Shown: piece after piece, positions 51,222 to 62,755 of the stretch
Position numbering within the stretch: the stretch's first letter is position 1
Layout: each line of letters begins with the position of its first letter
Source of the DNA: Megaustenia siamemsis
Lineage: Eukaryota; Mollusca; Gastropoda; Stylommatophora; Ariophantidae
Direction of reading: 5' to 3'
NCBI GenBank assembly: GCA_032433765.1
Contig: JAVIAB010000008.1
Location: forward strand, 42,067,279 to 42,131,278
Length of the DNA: 64,000 nt
The notes under the pieces: model-generated
Seen by the model: only the letters and a program-made list of their open reading frames with translations
The model's database searches: none
Told to the model about the DNA's origin: nothing
Program-made: the position numbers and the translations under genes

Positions 51222-52235
51222 TTCAAATGCCAACTAAGGTAACACAATAGTTCCGACCACAAGGATCTCAGGGTCACCCCAGTCTAGATTCGAGAGGTAT
51301 CTGGTGCTGGGAAGAAGGGGACTGACCATCCCATGTCATAAAGTTCAGGCTTAGTTCTATGAAGTCACTAACGCTTCACTCTTCTTCATAATCCTCTGGA
51401 CTTCGACCGAATCATAGAGTGCTCACAAGAGATCTCCACCCAGTCCGGTTTGGAGCAACCCTCGTCAGGACCTGCCAGCCTCTATCATTTCCTCATGTAT
51501 CGTTCGTCGCCATGTCACCAATGGTCTGCTTGTTCGTTTACCATGTGGTGCCTATGTTAATGCTAGATGCGCTTCGTTCCATTCGTTGAATGTAGCCTTG
51601 CTATTTCCAACGTATTCTTTTCACTTCTTGTTTGATGATGTTAATACCTTATATTCTGACGACTTATTTGTTTGCGATGTGTTTTCCACCGGACGTTTAG
51701 AATCTCATTGAGAAGACAATGAACACTTCATTACCTAACGACAATTGCTATGAGAGTGCATATCTCTTTAAAGAAGAAACAAAACTGAGAAGGTCAGACT
51801 AACACAAGTGCCATATATCAATGGACTGGTTTCTTTCCACTGCCATTGCATTGCCACTAAACATTGATATTACATTGTTCTCACGATTTGATTGAGGTGC
51901 CCTGGTGTGATTCCATTAATATAATCGGCTCAGGTGTAAACATTAGTAGTGTTCTAGCCTTGAGAAAAGGTTACAAAAGCATGTCATTACAAAAGGAGCA
52001 CCGCTTATTTCCACTTAAATACGCTAAGCCCGTGATATAAGGTTATTTTATTACTTTTACGTTACTTTTAACCTGAGAAACCTATAGTATTCATACTACA
52101 GTATTACATTTGCTTTCGTCACCTTCTAAATTCTTTAATCATCCCAGCGCCGCTAGACATCGTATAAGGCTTATAGTGTCTTTTTGTCACCCCTCTTTAT
52201 TGCTGGCCAGATGATCGATCTGATCTAATGAGTCT
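51222..52235. other. No gene recognised; possible very old retrotransposon tail at ~51400-51640
   Basis: On the minus strand near 51440-51420 a weak NRTGWRSL-type peptide is seen, as often found at RTE-like C-termini, but it is too degraded to call. The rest is AT-rich. Confidence 0.3.
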
Positions 52236-52425
52236 ATGCCAGCCATCTTTGCTTCTCTTGTAAGTATTCTTTTAGTGTTTCTCTATGTCTTTCTTTTTTC
52301 TTGTATCCTGCTATTTCCCATAGAAGAGCTTGTTTTGCAGTTCTTTTGTTGTCTCTTCTCATCATAATTCCGACATACCTCCATCTTCTCTTCCTAATTG
52401 TAGATGAGATCATTGGTTTAAAATT
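52236..52425 (-). pseudogene. Non-LTR retrotransposon C-terminal relic (fourth type)
   Basis: The minus strand reads IRKRRWRYVGIMMRRDNKRT, AKQALLWEIAGYKKKERHRE and KEYLQEKQRWLA. This follows the usual RRRW..(I/V)GH..R.....KQAL.WEP.G.R.RGRP series, but the GH and GRP positions have been lost. Confidence 0.65.
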
Positions 52426-52838
52426 AGTAAGTAAATTGTAGCAGTGAATGTAAGGAAATGAAGGGTTGGGAACGGCGGGGAGAGAGTGTGATAAACACCG
52501 GATGTGTGAAGAAGTGTCAAGCACGAGATAGTGGAGTGAACTGTGTTCTAAGGGAATAGTAAGAGATTCACGGGGTTTAGAAAACAAGTGATAAACACGG
52601 ATAGAGTGAGTTAGGTGGGGTAAGGTCAAGGTGAGATAGGTAAGATGACGTAAACCCATTGGATGGGAAATTATGGAAGTAGCTGTTGATTGGTTGAAAG
52701 GGGAGATACATAAAGGACAGTAGATGGACCAGAAGGGAGAGACAAATAAAAAAGACAAAAAAGAGAGACAAAAGGGAGAGACTGGAAGGTTAAAGAGAGA
52801 AGCTTGGAAAACTCCGGTGGTAGCAAGGACATCTTCTT
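52426..52838. other. No gene recognised
   Basis: Purine-rich in part. An open frame on the minus strand (up to 52845) extends from the relic to the left and has no domain. Confidence 0.45.
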
Positions 52839-53285
52839 TTTCCACCTTTTAGCTCCCTGTGGAGCATAGGTCTTCAACAAACACTTTCCAAGTCGTTCTG
52901 TTTCTTGCCATTCTTTTAAGGTCATTCCATATCTTCCCCATCATCTTCATTTCTGCTTCTGCCTGTCTTCTCCAAGAATTTCTTGGTCTTCCACTTTGTC
53001 TTTTCCCCTGAGGATAAAAAAGAGGGCCTGTTGTGTAAAACTCTCAGTTGGCTTTCTCAGTGTTTGTCCTATCCAGCGCCATCATCTTCGTTGTATCTCT
53101 TTATCCACTGGCATTTGACTGGTATTTTCATAATTCTATGTTAGTGATTTTGTTCTGCCATTTCCATCCTTTTATTCTGTGTAAGCATCCATTAATGAAA
53201 GTCCGTATCTTCATGTTTGTCAATTTTGTTGTTCTCCATGTTCATAGCTATATAATAGAACTAACTTAACATTGGAGTTTACAAT
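52839..53285 (-). pseudogene. 5'-truncated RTE-like retrotransposon (family of 39-42 kb element)
   Basis: Minus-strand relic equal to the last ~150 codons of the element at 39.25 kb. From 53285 down it carries the matches to SNVKAVLLYGCETW (degraded), [41 protein letters not shown] and EMKMMGKIWNDLK, ending LLKTYAPQGAK and a K-rich tail. Frameshifts are present. Confidence 0.8.
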
Positions 53286-53882
53286 TTTTTTTTTGTATTT
53301 TGTATAGCAAGGACATAGTCTATATAAACAGTTAGGACCAGTTAAACGGATCGTCTCTGAGACATGTCAGATCACAGGTGGAACTTAGAGACCTAGCGTG
53401 TCCTGGAGCACGGTGTGGGGGGTACCAGAACTTTAAGTGTTAGTTTACGTAGCTACCCGTGCGAGAATATCTAAACCGCAGGACATTTTTATGTGTTAAA
53501 GAAGTGTCATGTTGAACTTTATGTAATAAAATGTTACAAAGTTTTTATTCCAAGAGAGACTTCTGTATGTAATTGTCTACCCTATGTGTATATATATGGT
53601 AGTAGTTAAGTCTGAATAATAGTCCAAGACAACGAAGATGGACATGAAATAAGCAAGGCACTACAAGCCCACACTAACAACGGAAAGTACGCGCGGTGGA
53701 CCGAACAGCTAGATATTGTCGTAGAAATTCGAGGACAAGATAGTCCACGGCCAGCAATACAAGAAAGAGCGGCTACATCGACCACCGGTGTACCATCCAC
53801 GAGGGGCTAAGCTATTACAAGAACACGAAAGAACAGTATGTTTTTTCAATGGTTCCAGGATCAGTATATCAGTTACTCCATC
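53286..53882 (+). other. Unrecognised; LTR-like signals and a coding-like stretch before the gap
   Basis: A TATA-like TCTATATAAA (53319) and AATAAA (53527) are 200 bp apart, as in an LTR. Near 53630 a plus frame reads NEDGHEISKALQAHTNNGKY then ARWTEQLDIVVEIRG, which loosely resembles the end of a Gypsy-type RNase H region. It is cut by a stop and then by the gap. Weak evidence. Confidence 0.25.
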
Positions 53883-53982
53883 NNNNNNNNNNNNNNNNNN
53901 NNNNNNNNNNNNNNNNNNNNNNNNNNNNNNNNNNNNNNNNNNNNNNNNNNNNNNNNNNNNNNNNNNNNNNNNNNNNNNNNNN
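53883..53982. other. Assembly gap, 100 N
   Basis: Exactly 100 Ns, the usual placeholder for a scaffold join of unknown size. All open frames crossing it are artefacts. Confidence 0.99.
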
Positions 53983-55548
53983 GGGTTATGGTAGGAGTGT
54001 AACCTACGTGTTTGGTAATACTTTCGTTTAGTAGAGTTATAGCAAGGGACATAACTTTCATGCTTTGCAGTACTTTTCTTAGCAGAGTTGTGACAGCGGC
54101 GTGAACTTTAAGTTCATTCTTTCAATGTGGTGTTTTAGTGTGTTTGGTTTTTACTAGAGTTCTATGAATATTTTCAATAATGATTTAGACACAGTCGCAA
54201 CTATCATCAAGGGCAACATTTTAGTAAATTGTAATTATTTATTAGGGTTTTCTCAGCTGTATTAAAGACTTTGGTTGATAAGTGGACACTTTTTAGGGTT
54301 TTGAGTTCAACTTTTTGGTTATGAGACGAAGTTTTGGGGCTTGTTGTTATATTAGTTGTCTTTTGAAGTAACATTTTGGACTTTGAGTATACCTTTTTGA
54401 CCTTTCATGTCTAACTATTTTGAGTTTGGGTTGTCTTTTTTGACAAACTTTTGAGTTTGGGTTGTCTTTTTGACAAACTTTTGGATTTTGAATATAACTA
54501 TTTGGTCTTTCGTGTCTAACTATTTTGCCTTTGGGTTTAAATTTTGTAGGGTTTTGAGTTCAACTTTTGGTTACGCGACGAAATTTTAGGGCTTGTTGTT
54601 ATATTAGTTGTCTTTTGACGTAACATTTTGGACTTTGCATATACTTTTTTGACCTTTCGTGTCTAACTATTTTGAGTTTAGGTTGTCTTTTTGACAAACT
54701 TTTGGACTTTGCATATAACATTTACGACTTTCGTGTCGAACAATTACGACTTTGGGACTAAATTTTTAGGCTTTTGAGTTCAACTGTTTGGTTATGCGAC
54801 GAAATTTTGGGGTTAAGTGTTACATTAGTTGTCTTTTGGAGTAACTTTTTGGACTTTGCATATAAATTGTTGGGCTTTGTGTCTAACTATTTTGAGTTTG
54901 GGTTGTCTTTTTGACAAACTTTTGGTCTTTGCATAAACATTTACGACTTTTGTGTCGAACTAGTATCACTTTGGGACTAAATTTTTAGGCTTTTGAGTTC
55001 AACTGTTTGGTTATGCGACGAAATTTGGGGTTAAGTGTTACATTAGTTGTCTTTTGGAGTAACTTTTTAGACTTTGCATATAAATTGTTGGGCTTTGTGT
55101 CTAACTATTTTGAGTTAAGGTTGTCTTTTGACAAACTTTTGGACTTTGCATATAACATTTACGACTGTCGTGTCAAACTAGTATCACTTTGGGACTAGAA
55201 TGTTAGGGTTTTGCATCAAAGTTTGTGACTATGAGTAGAAATTTTAGGGTTTGGAACTAAGTTTTCTTACCTGAAATGATCATCTTTACTGTTGTCTGTC
55301 ATTCAATCAAGTGATAAAGATATGGAACTCCAAAGTCTAAGAGCTGAAGTAATCACCTTTAATGATGTATGTCGTTCGTTAAGTGGAAAACATTGGTATT
55401 AAAGCCTTCAGCGGTCAAAATGAGGTCATAGAACTCTTCTGGAATTGCCTCAGGGGTCAAAACGAGTTCAAGTAATCCACCACCCAAAATTTTTCCCCCA
55501 CTGCTGACCCGACAGCCACTACCTACGCTTGGGCTAACGCACTTCTCT

Positions 55549-55698
55549 GATTGGTTAATCCACTTGTCAGTCATTTCTTTGCTCCGCCTCCTATACTAAT
55601 ACTCTTCTCTGATTGGTTGATCCAGGTATCAGTCGATGTTGGCATAGTCACTCGCTGATTGGCTAATTTATTCATTTCTTACCAGGCTATATTTAAAC
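55549..55698 (+). promoter_or_regulatory. CCAAT/TATA promoter-like block (second copy)
   Basis: Same three GATTGG boxes and TATATTTAAA (55689-55698) as 32205-32353. All motifs are unchanged. Confidence 0.45.
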
Positions 55699-56009
55699 TA
55701 GACGGCGTTATAAGTTTGGTTGATTCAAGGAAGGTCATACTACACTTCAGTCTAGCGGAGTTTTGCACCGTAAGTTGGCTTGTTTTCTCTTAAAGTATGT
55801 TAAGGGTTATCGATAATAGGTTATATTCAGTGTAGATGATTGAGACTATATTTTATACTGTAAGTTTGAATGTTTTCTCTTAAAGTATGGTAAGACTTAA
55901 CGATAACACGTTATTCAACTGTATTGATGTAAAGTAGTTAAGATAAGTAATGTTGAATGTAATGTTCCTTCATTTTCTTATTGGTTGATTAAAGTATGAT
56001 ATACCAGAC

Positions 56010-57457
56010 AACCGCCATACAGCCCTCATGCCACACTAGGTGACCGCCATACAACCCTCATGCCACACTAGACGCCCGGCATACAGCTTATATCACACTA
56101 GATGACCTCCATACACCCCACATACCACACCAGATGACCCCATACACTCCTTACGACACAGTAGACGATCTCCATACACCCATCACGATACACTAAACGA
56201 CCTACATACACCCATCATGACTCACTAGACGCCCTCTATACATCCAATATGACACACTAGACGACCTCCATACAACCATCATACCCCACTAGACGACCTC
56301 CGTACACCCATCACGACATACTAGCCGACCTCCATGCACCCATCATGGCACACTAGACGACCCCTATACAACCATCATGACACACTAGACGACCCTATAC
56401 AACCATCATGACACACTAAACGCCCTCTATACACCCAATATGACACACTAGACGACCTCCGTACACCCATCACGACATACTAGCCGACCTCCATTGACCC
56501 ATCACGGCACACTAGACGACCCCTATACAACCATCATGACACACTAGACGACCCTATACAACCATCATGACACACTAAACGCCCTCTATACACCCAATAT
56601 GACACACTAGACGACCTCCGTACACCCATCACGGCACACTAGACGACCCCTATACAACCCTCATGACACACTAGACGACCCCTATACAACCATCATGACA
56701 CACTAAACGCCCTCTATACACCCAATATGACACACTAGACGACCTCCGTACACCCATCACGACATACTAGCCGACCTCCATTGACCCATCACGGCACACT
56801 AGACGACCCCTATACAACCATCATGACACACTAGACGACCCCTATACAACCATCATGACACACTAGACGACCCCTATACAACCATCATGACACACTAAAC
56901 GCCCTCTATACACCCAATATGACACACTAGACGACCTCCGCACACCCATCACGGCACACTAGACGACCCCTATACAACCCTCATGACACACTAGACGACC
57001 CCTATACAACCATCATGACACACTAAACGCCCTCTATACACCCAATATGACACACTAGACGACCTCCGTACACCCATCACGACATACTAGCCGACCTCCA
57101 TTGACCCATCACGGCACACTAGACGACCCCTATACAACCATCATGACACACTAGACGACCCTATACAACCATCATGACACACTAAACGCCCTCTATACAC
57201 CCAATATGACACACTAGACGACCTCCGTACACCCATCACGGTACACTAGACGACCCCTATACAACCCTCATGACACACTAGACGACCCCTATACAACCAT
57301 CATGACACACTAAACGCCCTCTATACACCCAATATGACACACTAGACGACCTCCGTACACCCATCACGACATACTAGCCGACCTCCATTGACCCATCACG
57401 GCACACTAGACGACCCCTATACAGCCCTTATTACACACTAGGCGACCTCCATACACC
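56010..57457. repeat. 32-bp VNTR, second copy (~45 units)
   Basis: Same unit as 32660-33671, with a longer array. It is closer in length to the left arm of the first element. Confidence 0.95.
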
Positions 57458-57839
57458 CATCGCTGCGATGAACATACTAGCAAGACAGACTGTATAAACT
57501 GTAAGGGTGTTAAAGCGTACACCAAACGAACGCCTGGGCTTTTTAAACTAGAGTACGAAGGGACAGCTCTTGTTAGCTTATGTAGTAAGACGTACCATTG
57601 TAGTGGGGATTATGATAAAATCAGTTGTAAAGGGCTAAGCAAGCAACACAACAACTTAGATAAAGATATGTTTTAGAGGTTCTCGCCACGCAAAAGGCCA
57701 AGGGTGGGAAAAATGTAGGTTTCAAAGTCTTAAATAATTCCATATTTCCTACAGTCAAACAAGAAATGCTCTTTCCTATTTCTATATAAAAAGAAAGGTA
57801 GCTGATGATAACGTCTCGACAACTCCTCTAGATATTTAA
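57458..57839 (+). pseudogene. Polinton-like DNA polymerase tail, frameshifted copy
   Basis: Same segment as 33672-34055 but two bases shorter. One T is missing from a T5 run near 57671 and one from a T4 run near 57745, so the frame is broken between them. Both changes are in homopolymers and may be base-calling errors in an unpolished haplotig rather than true mutations. Confidence 0.7.
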
Positions 57840-58039
57840 CTCTTTACACTACCAGCTTAGACTACCCAGCAATCTCTAACAGTTTCACCCCTTATGATTC
57901 ATTTATGACACAACGCTAAGCAGACACCCAACTACATAACTATAAATAAATGTTATCCATGTACTATATATTGACTCACTGTACTGAATATGTTTGTAAT
58001 GTTATATAATATCAATGTATGTTATACACCTATTGAGAT

Positions 58040-58053
58040 AATAAAAGAATAAA
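58040..58053 (+). terminator. Tandem poly(A) signals (second copy)
   Basis: Two AATAAA hexamers, as at 34256-34269. Confidence 0.5.
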
Positions 58054-58339
58054 AATATATCTTCGTCTTCTGTTTTATATTGATCGTTTTTCATTGATGT
58101 TGTATAATCTACTAACCTATCACTATCGCTCAAGTACACCAAGCGCTCCAAAGTCAGCGCACACCAGACATAAGCAGGTCACTTCCGGGGTCACCGAGAC
58201 TAGAGGTCAACATGTGGACACGAAATGTCACGGTTAACTCCCCCTGCACCTACGGTACATTAGGCGCGCCGCGCGCCTACTATATATCTTTGTTAATTTA
58301 GCGCCTAAATTATAATCAGTTGGACCCTTGTATACTACT

Positions 58340-58345
58340 ATCATG
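58340..58345 (+). other. 6-bp target-site duplication (ATCATG), second copy
   Basis: ATCATG right after the element terminus, followed by the same flank as in the first copy. Shared flank means both copies descend from one insertion. Confidence 0.8.
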
Positions 58346-58969
58346 TTACATGTTATAAATACCAGGAACTTAGTGGAAGCTCGTCGTCATGCGTAACAAA
58401 ACAAATAAACGTACACTAAATAACGCGGGCCTTACAAACAAAATTGGGCAAACAGAAAGTGATAGATTGCAAGGGATAGGGGATTGAGAAACTAATCACA
58501 TGGGTTCTTGCAAGTCGGGAGTTCATTTATAAATGTTTATTAAACACAAAAGGGGTGTGGGGTTGTATTTATGCAAAGTGTTACAACAGTTGGCAAGTTT
58601 GAACATCGAGAAACGACTTCTGTGTACAGCAAAATGAACAGTACAAGTACTTTGATTTTTTTTTCTTCAAATCTGAACATCTTAAAGGAAGCGCGTCCAA
58701 ATGGGACGCACACTTTTAAACGCTTTGTGTTTGTCGCATTTCAGAACTTGAGTTTTGGTAGCTCTAAACAGCTGTCACTTTAGATAAGATTCTCGAAATA
58801 AGTCTATAGAAAAACAACAACATAGTCGAATGTGTATTTAACAATATGAAAGATGTGTAATAAACTAAGTAACTTTAAAGCGGTCCATCATTATCCCCCA
58901 ACTGATCGCTTCTATAGATGCGTCACTCCGGAGCGTTATCTGCTCTTGCCTCCTCCTCATTCACTTCAA

Positions 58970-59207
58970 AGGTAGAGTATAACCTGCAACATCTAATGTT
59001 GATGAGCAGTAAAGTACTAACTTGCAATATCTAATATTGATGGACAGTAAAGTACTAACTTGCAATATCTAATATTGATGGACAGTAAAGTACTAACTTG
59101 CAATATCTAATATTGATGGACAGTAAAGTACTAACTTGCAATATCTAATATTGATGGACAGTAAAGTACTAACTTGCAATATCTAATATTGAGGGACAGT
59201 AAAGTAT
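58970..59207. repeat. 37-bp tandem repeat, 6 copies (second copy)
   Basis: Same unit as 35200-35465, one unit fewer. Confidence 0.95.
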
Positions 59208-59562
59208 AACCTTTACTATGTTATCTCACAGCTTCTGCTGGTGAGGGTGATGCCCTTCCTTGCTGTTAACACTTTCAAACTCCGCATTTGGCGTTAGCTG
59301 GTCCTCCAACTTTCGTCTTCATCTTCCGCAGCGTTCCCCCCATGACTACCCATCGTCGTTGTCCACCTTTAAAAGTACGTTCAAATGAGCGTATATGCGT
59401 TACACAACAAGAATTAAGCATCCGCACCTTTCCGCCCATTCATCCGACACCAGCGCAACATTTTTGGGCACAGAATTGCCTTCCATAGACATAACTGCAC
59501 ACACCCCCAAAGTGCTAAATAATAATACATAAGGTAAGGTAGAGTACGAGATAGCGTATTAG

Positions 59563-59846
59563 CACGTGAGTTTTCACCCATATGTGCTCAGCCGCCTAAT
59601 CCAGAAGTGTTCGGAGACTTCTGGATATTGTCGCTTCAAGAAACTCACGATGCGATGCAGCAATCCTCACCGTCCCAGAGTAATACCCTGGTACCCATTT
59701 CTTCCAGCGGCTGGGTCGACCGAGGGAGTATTTCTTTTTCTAACCACGAGTACAATTCACACTGCTTCCAGCGGGAATTGAACACGGGTTGTCCGAACGT
59801 CGGTAGCCCAGTCGAGTGGTTTTCCCAATTAGGCTACCAAGGTCCA
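59563..59846 (-). mobile_element. tRNA-derived SINE, family 2 (second copy)
   Basis: Allelic or duplicate copy of 35817-36098, with A box, B box and core intact. Confidence 0.75.
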
Positions 59847-61550
59847 TAATAATACATATCCAAAGTACTATATGATTTCGATATCCTCAAGGTTAGATAC
59901 TAAATATTTCAAGTGCTGGATAAATGTTTGAACTGCAGCAAGGCAAGTTGACATTAGGAGCAGTGTGTGCACTGACAGGTAAGTGAAGTCTGAGGCCCTG
60001 GACACACGTCGCGGCAAACAAATCTTATCGGCAGCGAACATTCCCTGCTGTTCTCAATATGTAGATCATGAGTGCCGTGACCTTTGCGCACAAGCTAGCG
60101 GAGATATGAAGTGAATGAATTGATGACGCAATGTTCGATAGAGCAGGAGGCGTGTGCAGGACTGAACAGGTGGGCGTGCGCTGCTGTCACTTAGTTTCCT
60201 GTCAACAGAGCATATTCACTGTACAACAGAGAGCACACTAGTGCTCTTATCCCCTCCTCAGCATATTCGCCACAATGACGCCTGCCACACACTATAGCAA
60301 AAGTACTGAAAATTGATTCAGATGCATAAGATCTGTAGCACCTGGGAAGACCTTGATCTCATCCTCCATAATCACACCTTACAACATGCGTGACAGGTAA
60401 CAACAGTAGCTATATCTTTTTCTCCCCTGACCGTGTTGACTGCTTCCTAAGAGTGTTGCCACCGAGTTCCCGTAAAATCTGCACCTAGGCTCCTATCAAG
60501 TAACCTCTTCTATATTCCTCCTGCTCGACTCATTTATTTTTTTTTATACCATCAGACTAATTGTTTCCTGTCCGACTCAATAATTTTTATACCATCAAAC
60601 GAATCCATTTTTCTTATGACTCTATCCTATGTCTTACAAAATAAAGTATTTGCCGCATTTTTCGAAAATGAAGTGATAAAACACCGAAAATAAACTTAGA
60701 ATATTTCTAGAGATTACGAATTTCACAGCAGCTTTAAATAAGCCAAAATTTTGCAAACCTTTAATTAAGATGGAAATGATGCCAAAAAAAAAAAAAAATC
60801 ATAATTTAAAAAATGTGAAGAGGGCATCTGAAACATTGGGGCAAGAGAAAGAAAATATTCGAGAACAAAAAATACACAGAAAAAACAGACAGAAAGAAAT
60901 CTTTCTCATTCTGATATTCATCTGATGACTATTACAAGAGATAACTATTACAAGAACGCATAATTCTCTACATTGTCCGTCCCCCCAAAAAAGGACATTT
61001 AGTGGGAATAGATGAGTTGTTTTGTGTTTTGGCTGTGATATTTGCATCTTTCGGCTCAACACACCGGACTTCAGCATGGCATTTCCGGTACCAGTTCATT
61101 TCCCTCTTCCATCCCTACTCGTTTGACCTTACAGAATAGACCGTGTCCATGATCACTGCTTCCGTGTCCTTGATTACCACTTACAGGTACAGGTGGGAAC
61201 AGTCCTTGGTCGCTGACATCAACTCAGCTCAGGTGCTGGATGGCCCGTTTTGGGCGGGATCTTAAGGGACCTGCATGGTAATTCACAAAATTTAACTGTT
61301 TTTAACAATTTTAAATTTAACAACTGATAAAAGTTAACTAGTTTTACCTATAAGAGGCAAAAGGAAAAATAGCATTATTTAAACCAGATTACCATCACAA
61401 GACGTTTACAATTATATGGTATCCACCCACCTATATACTCCAAAATAAATATAAATTATGCTTATAAATAGGAATTCTTCACTTGAAGAAAGAACACAAC
61501 GCTCCCAATATCCAACTCAAATGATCCATCTTGAAATCGATGGGTTTAAA

Positions 61551-61653
61551 ATTCTTTAAGTGGCACCAATTAAACTCATTATATTACGAACATTGACCGC
61601 ACAGACCTGGTTTGTTGTAGTGGTAAATGTATATACACTGTAGTAATAATAAA
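61551..61653. mobile_element. ~103-bp insertion absent from the first copy
   Basis: The first copy runs GGGTTTAAATATTG at about 37778. Here 103 bases starting ATTCTTTAAGTGGCACC and ending TAATAATAAA are inserted, with TAAA/ATAAA at both edges as a possible short target duplication. The ATAATAAA end suits a retroposon tail. Class unknown. Confidence 0.5.
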
Positions 61654-62755
61654 ATATTGTTAACTGTCAAACAAACATCAATCGTTCTTACATCATTCAG
61701 ATTTACAAACAATAAATTGGTTTTGCTAATTTGTTTTTTTTTTTCTCTTAGCGATATGACGAAACTCAAGAAAACTTTATTCAAAATGTTGCAGAGAAGA
61801 AAGTGAGCTTTCATCAAAAGTCCGAAAGTTAAAAAATACACATTTATAATGACGATTATTTGAGATTTAACAACTAGTGTTTTTAAGTGGAACCTACTGT
61901 AGTATTATTTTGTGTAACACATTATCATCATCGAGTGCCATCACCGCAACGAAGGGTGACTACCACGGAGCACCATTCTGCTCTGTCTTTTGCTTTGATG
62001 GTGTAGGTTGGTGACAGGCTGATTTGTCCATCTTTTTATGCGACTCGTCCATGTTAGTCTTGGTTAAAATACATTATACTTTTAATAAAACGGTCTACAT
62101 TAAAGCAAAAACTAGGATTATCGTATTACAAATAGTACAGTTTAGCAAGTCACAGATTTTTATTATTCTTTATTCTCCAAACTACATCTGGTCATAATTA
62201 GTCACAATAATCAAATTTCTATTGTTATTACTGTCAACAAAATTTCAATTAGAATGGATAGGAATATATATATATATATATGGGCTCATATAAAAATTAA
62301 GATCGTGAATTCGATGATTATCATCAAGCTGGTCGATTTTCCCTACGTATTTTCAACCCTTGTAATAGTATTCCGCAGAGACCATTGTTGGTTACCTCAA
62401 CTTAATACTATCATCAGACATTATGTGAAAGTAAACATAGACATAAACGTTTTAGACCGCACCCACACCATGTTTTAGGCGCGGCTTTAACAGATAAAAT
62501 GTTTGATACTGATGCGAGATGCTGATAATGCACGAAACGAAAGTAAACAGATAAGCAAATATCTCAGCAGCAAAAATCAGATATAAGTTACGTAACTCGT
62601 AAGCAACCACTGAAATCTGGTTTCGATTTGCCTTTGAAGTGAAACCTTGTATGCGATTGGAGAAACATGAGCGGAGCCAGAATTGTTGCGAGGCTATTTA
62701 AAGGAAGCGTTAGTTAACTAAGGTACAAGTCCAGAAGGAAGCTAGGACAGTTAAT

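Larger units (their letters stand above)
53983..58339 (+). mobile_element. Second copy of the palindromic element, right arm only (cut by gap)
   Basis: Matches 30637-34555 and ends with the same ...GTATACTACT terminus. It starts mid-arm at the gap, so loop and left arm are missing. The VNTR (56010-57457) has about 45 units against 32 in the first copy. Single-base deletions in homopolymers are frequent. Confidence 0.95.

Noticed and set aside
53788..54061. Open frames across the N gap
   Set aside because: Ns translate to X; these frames have no meaning.
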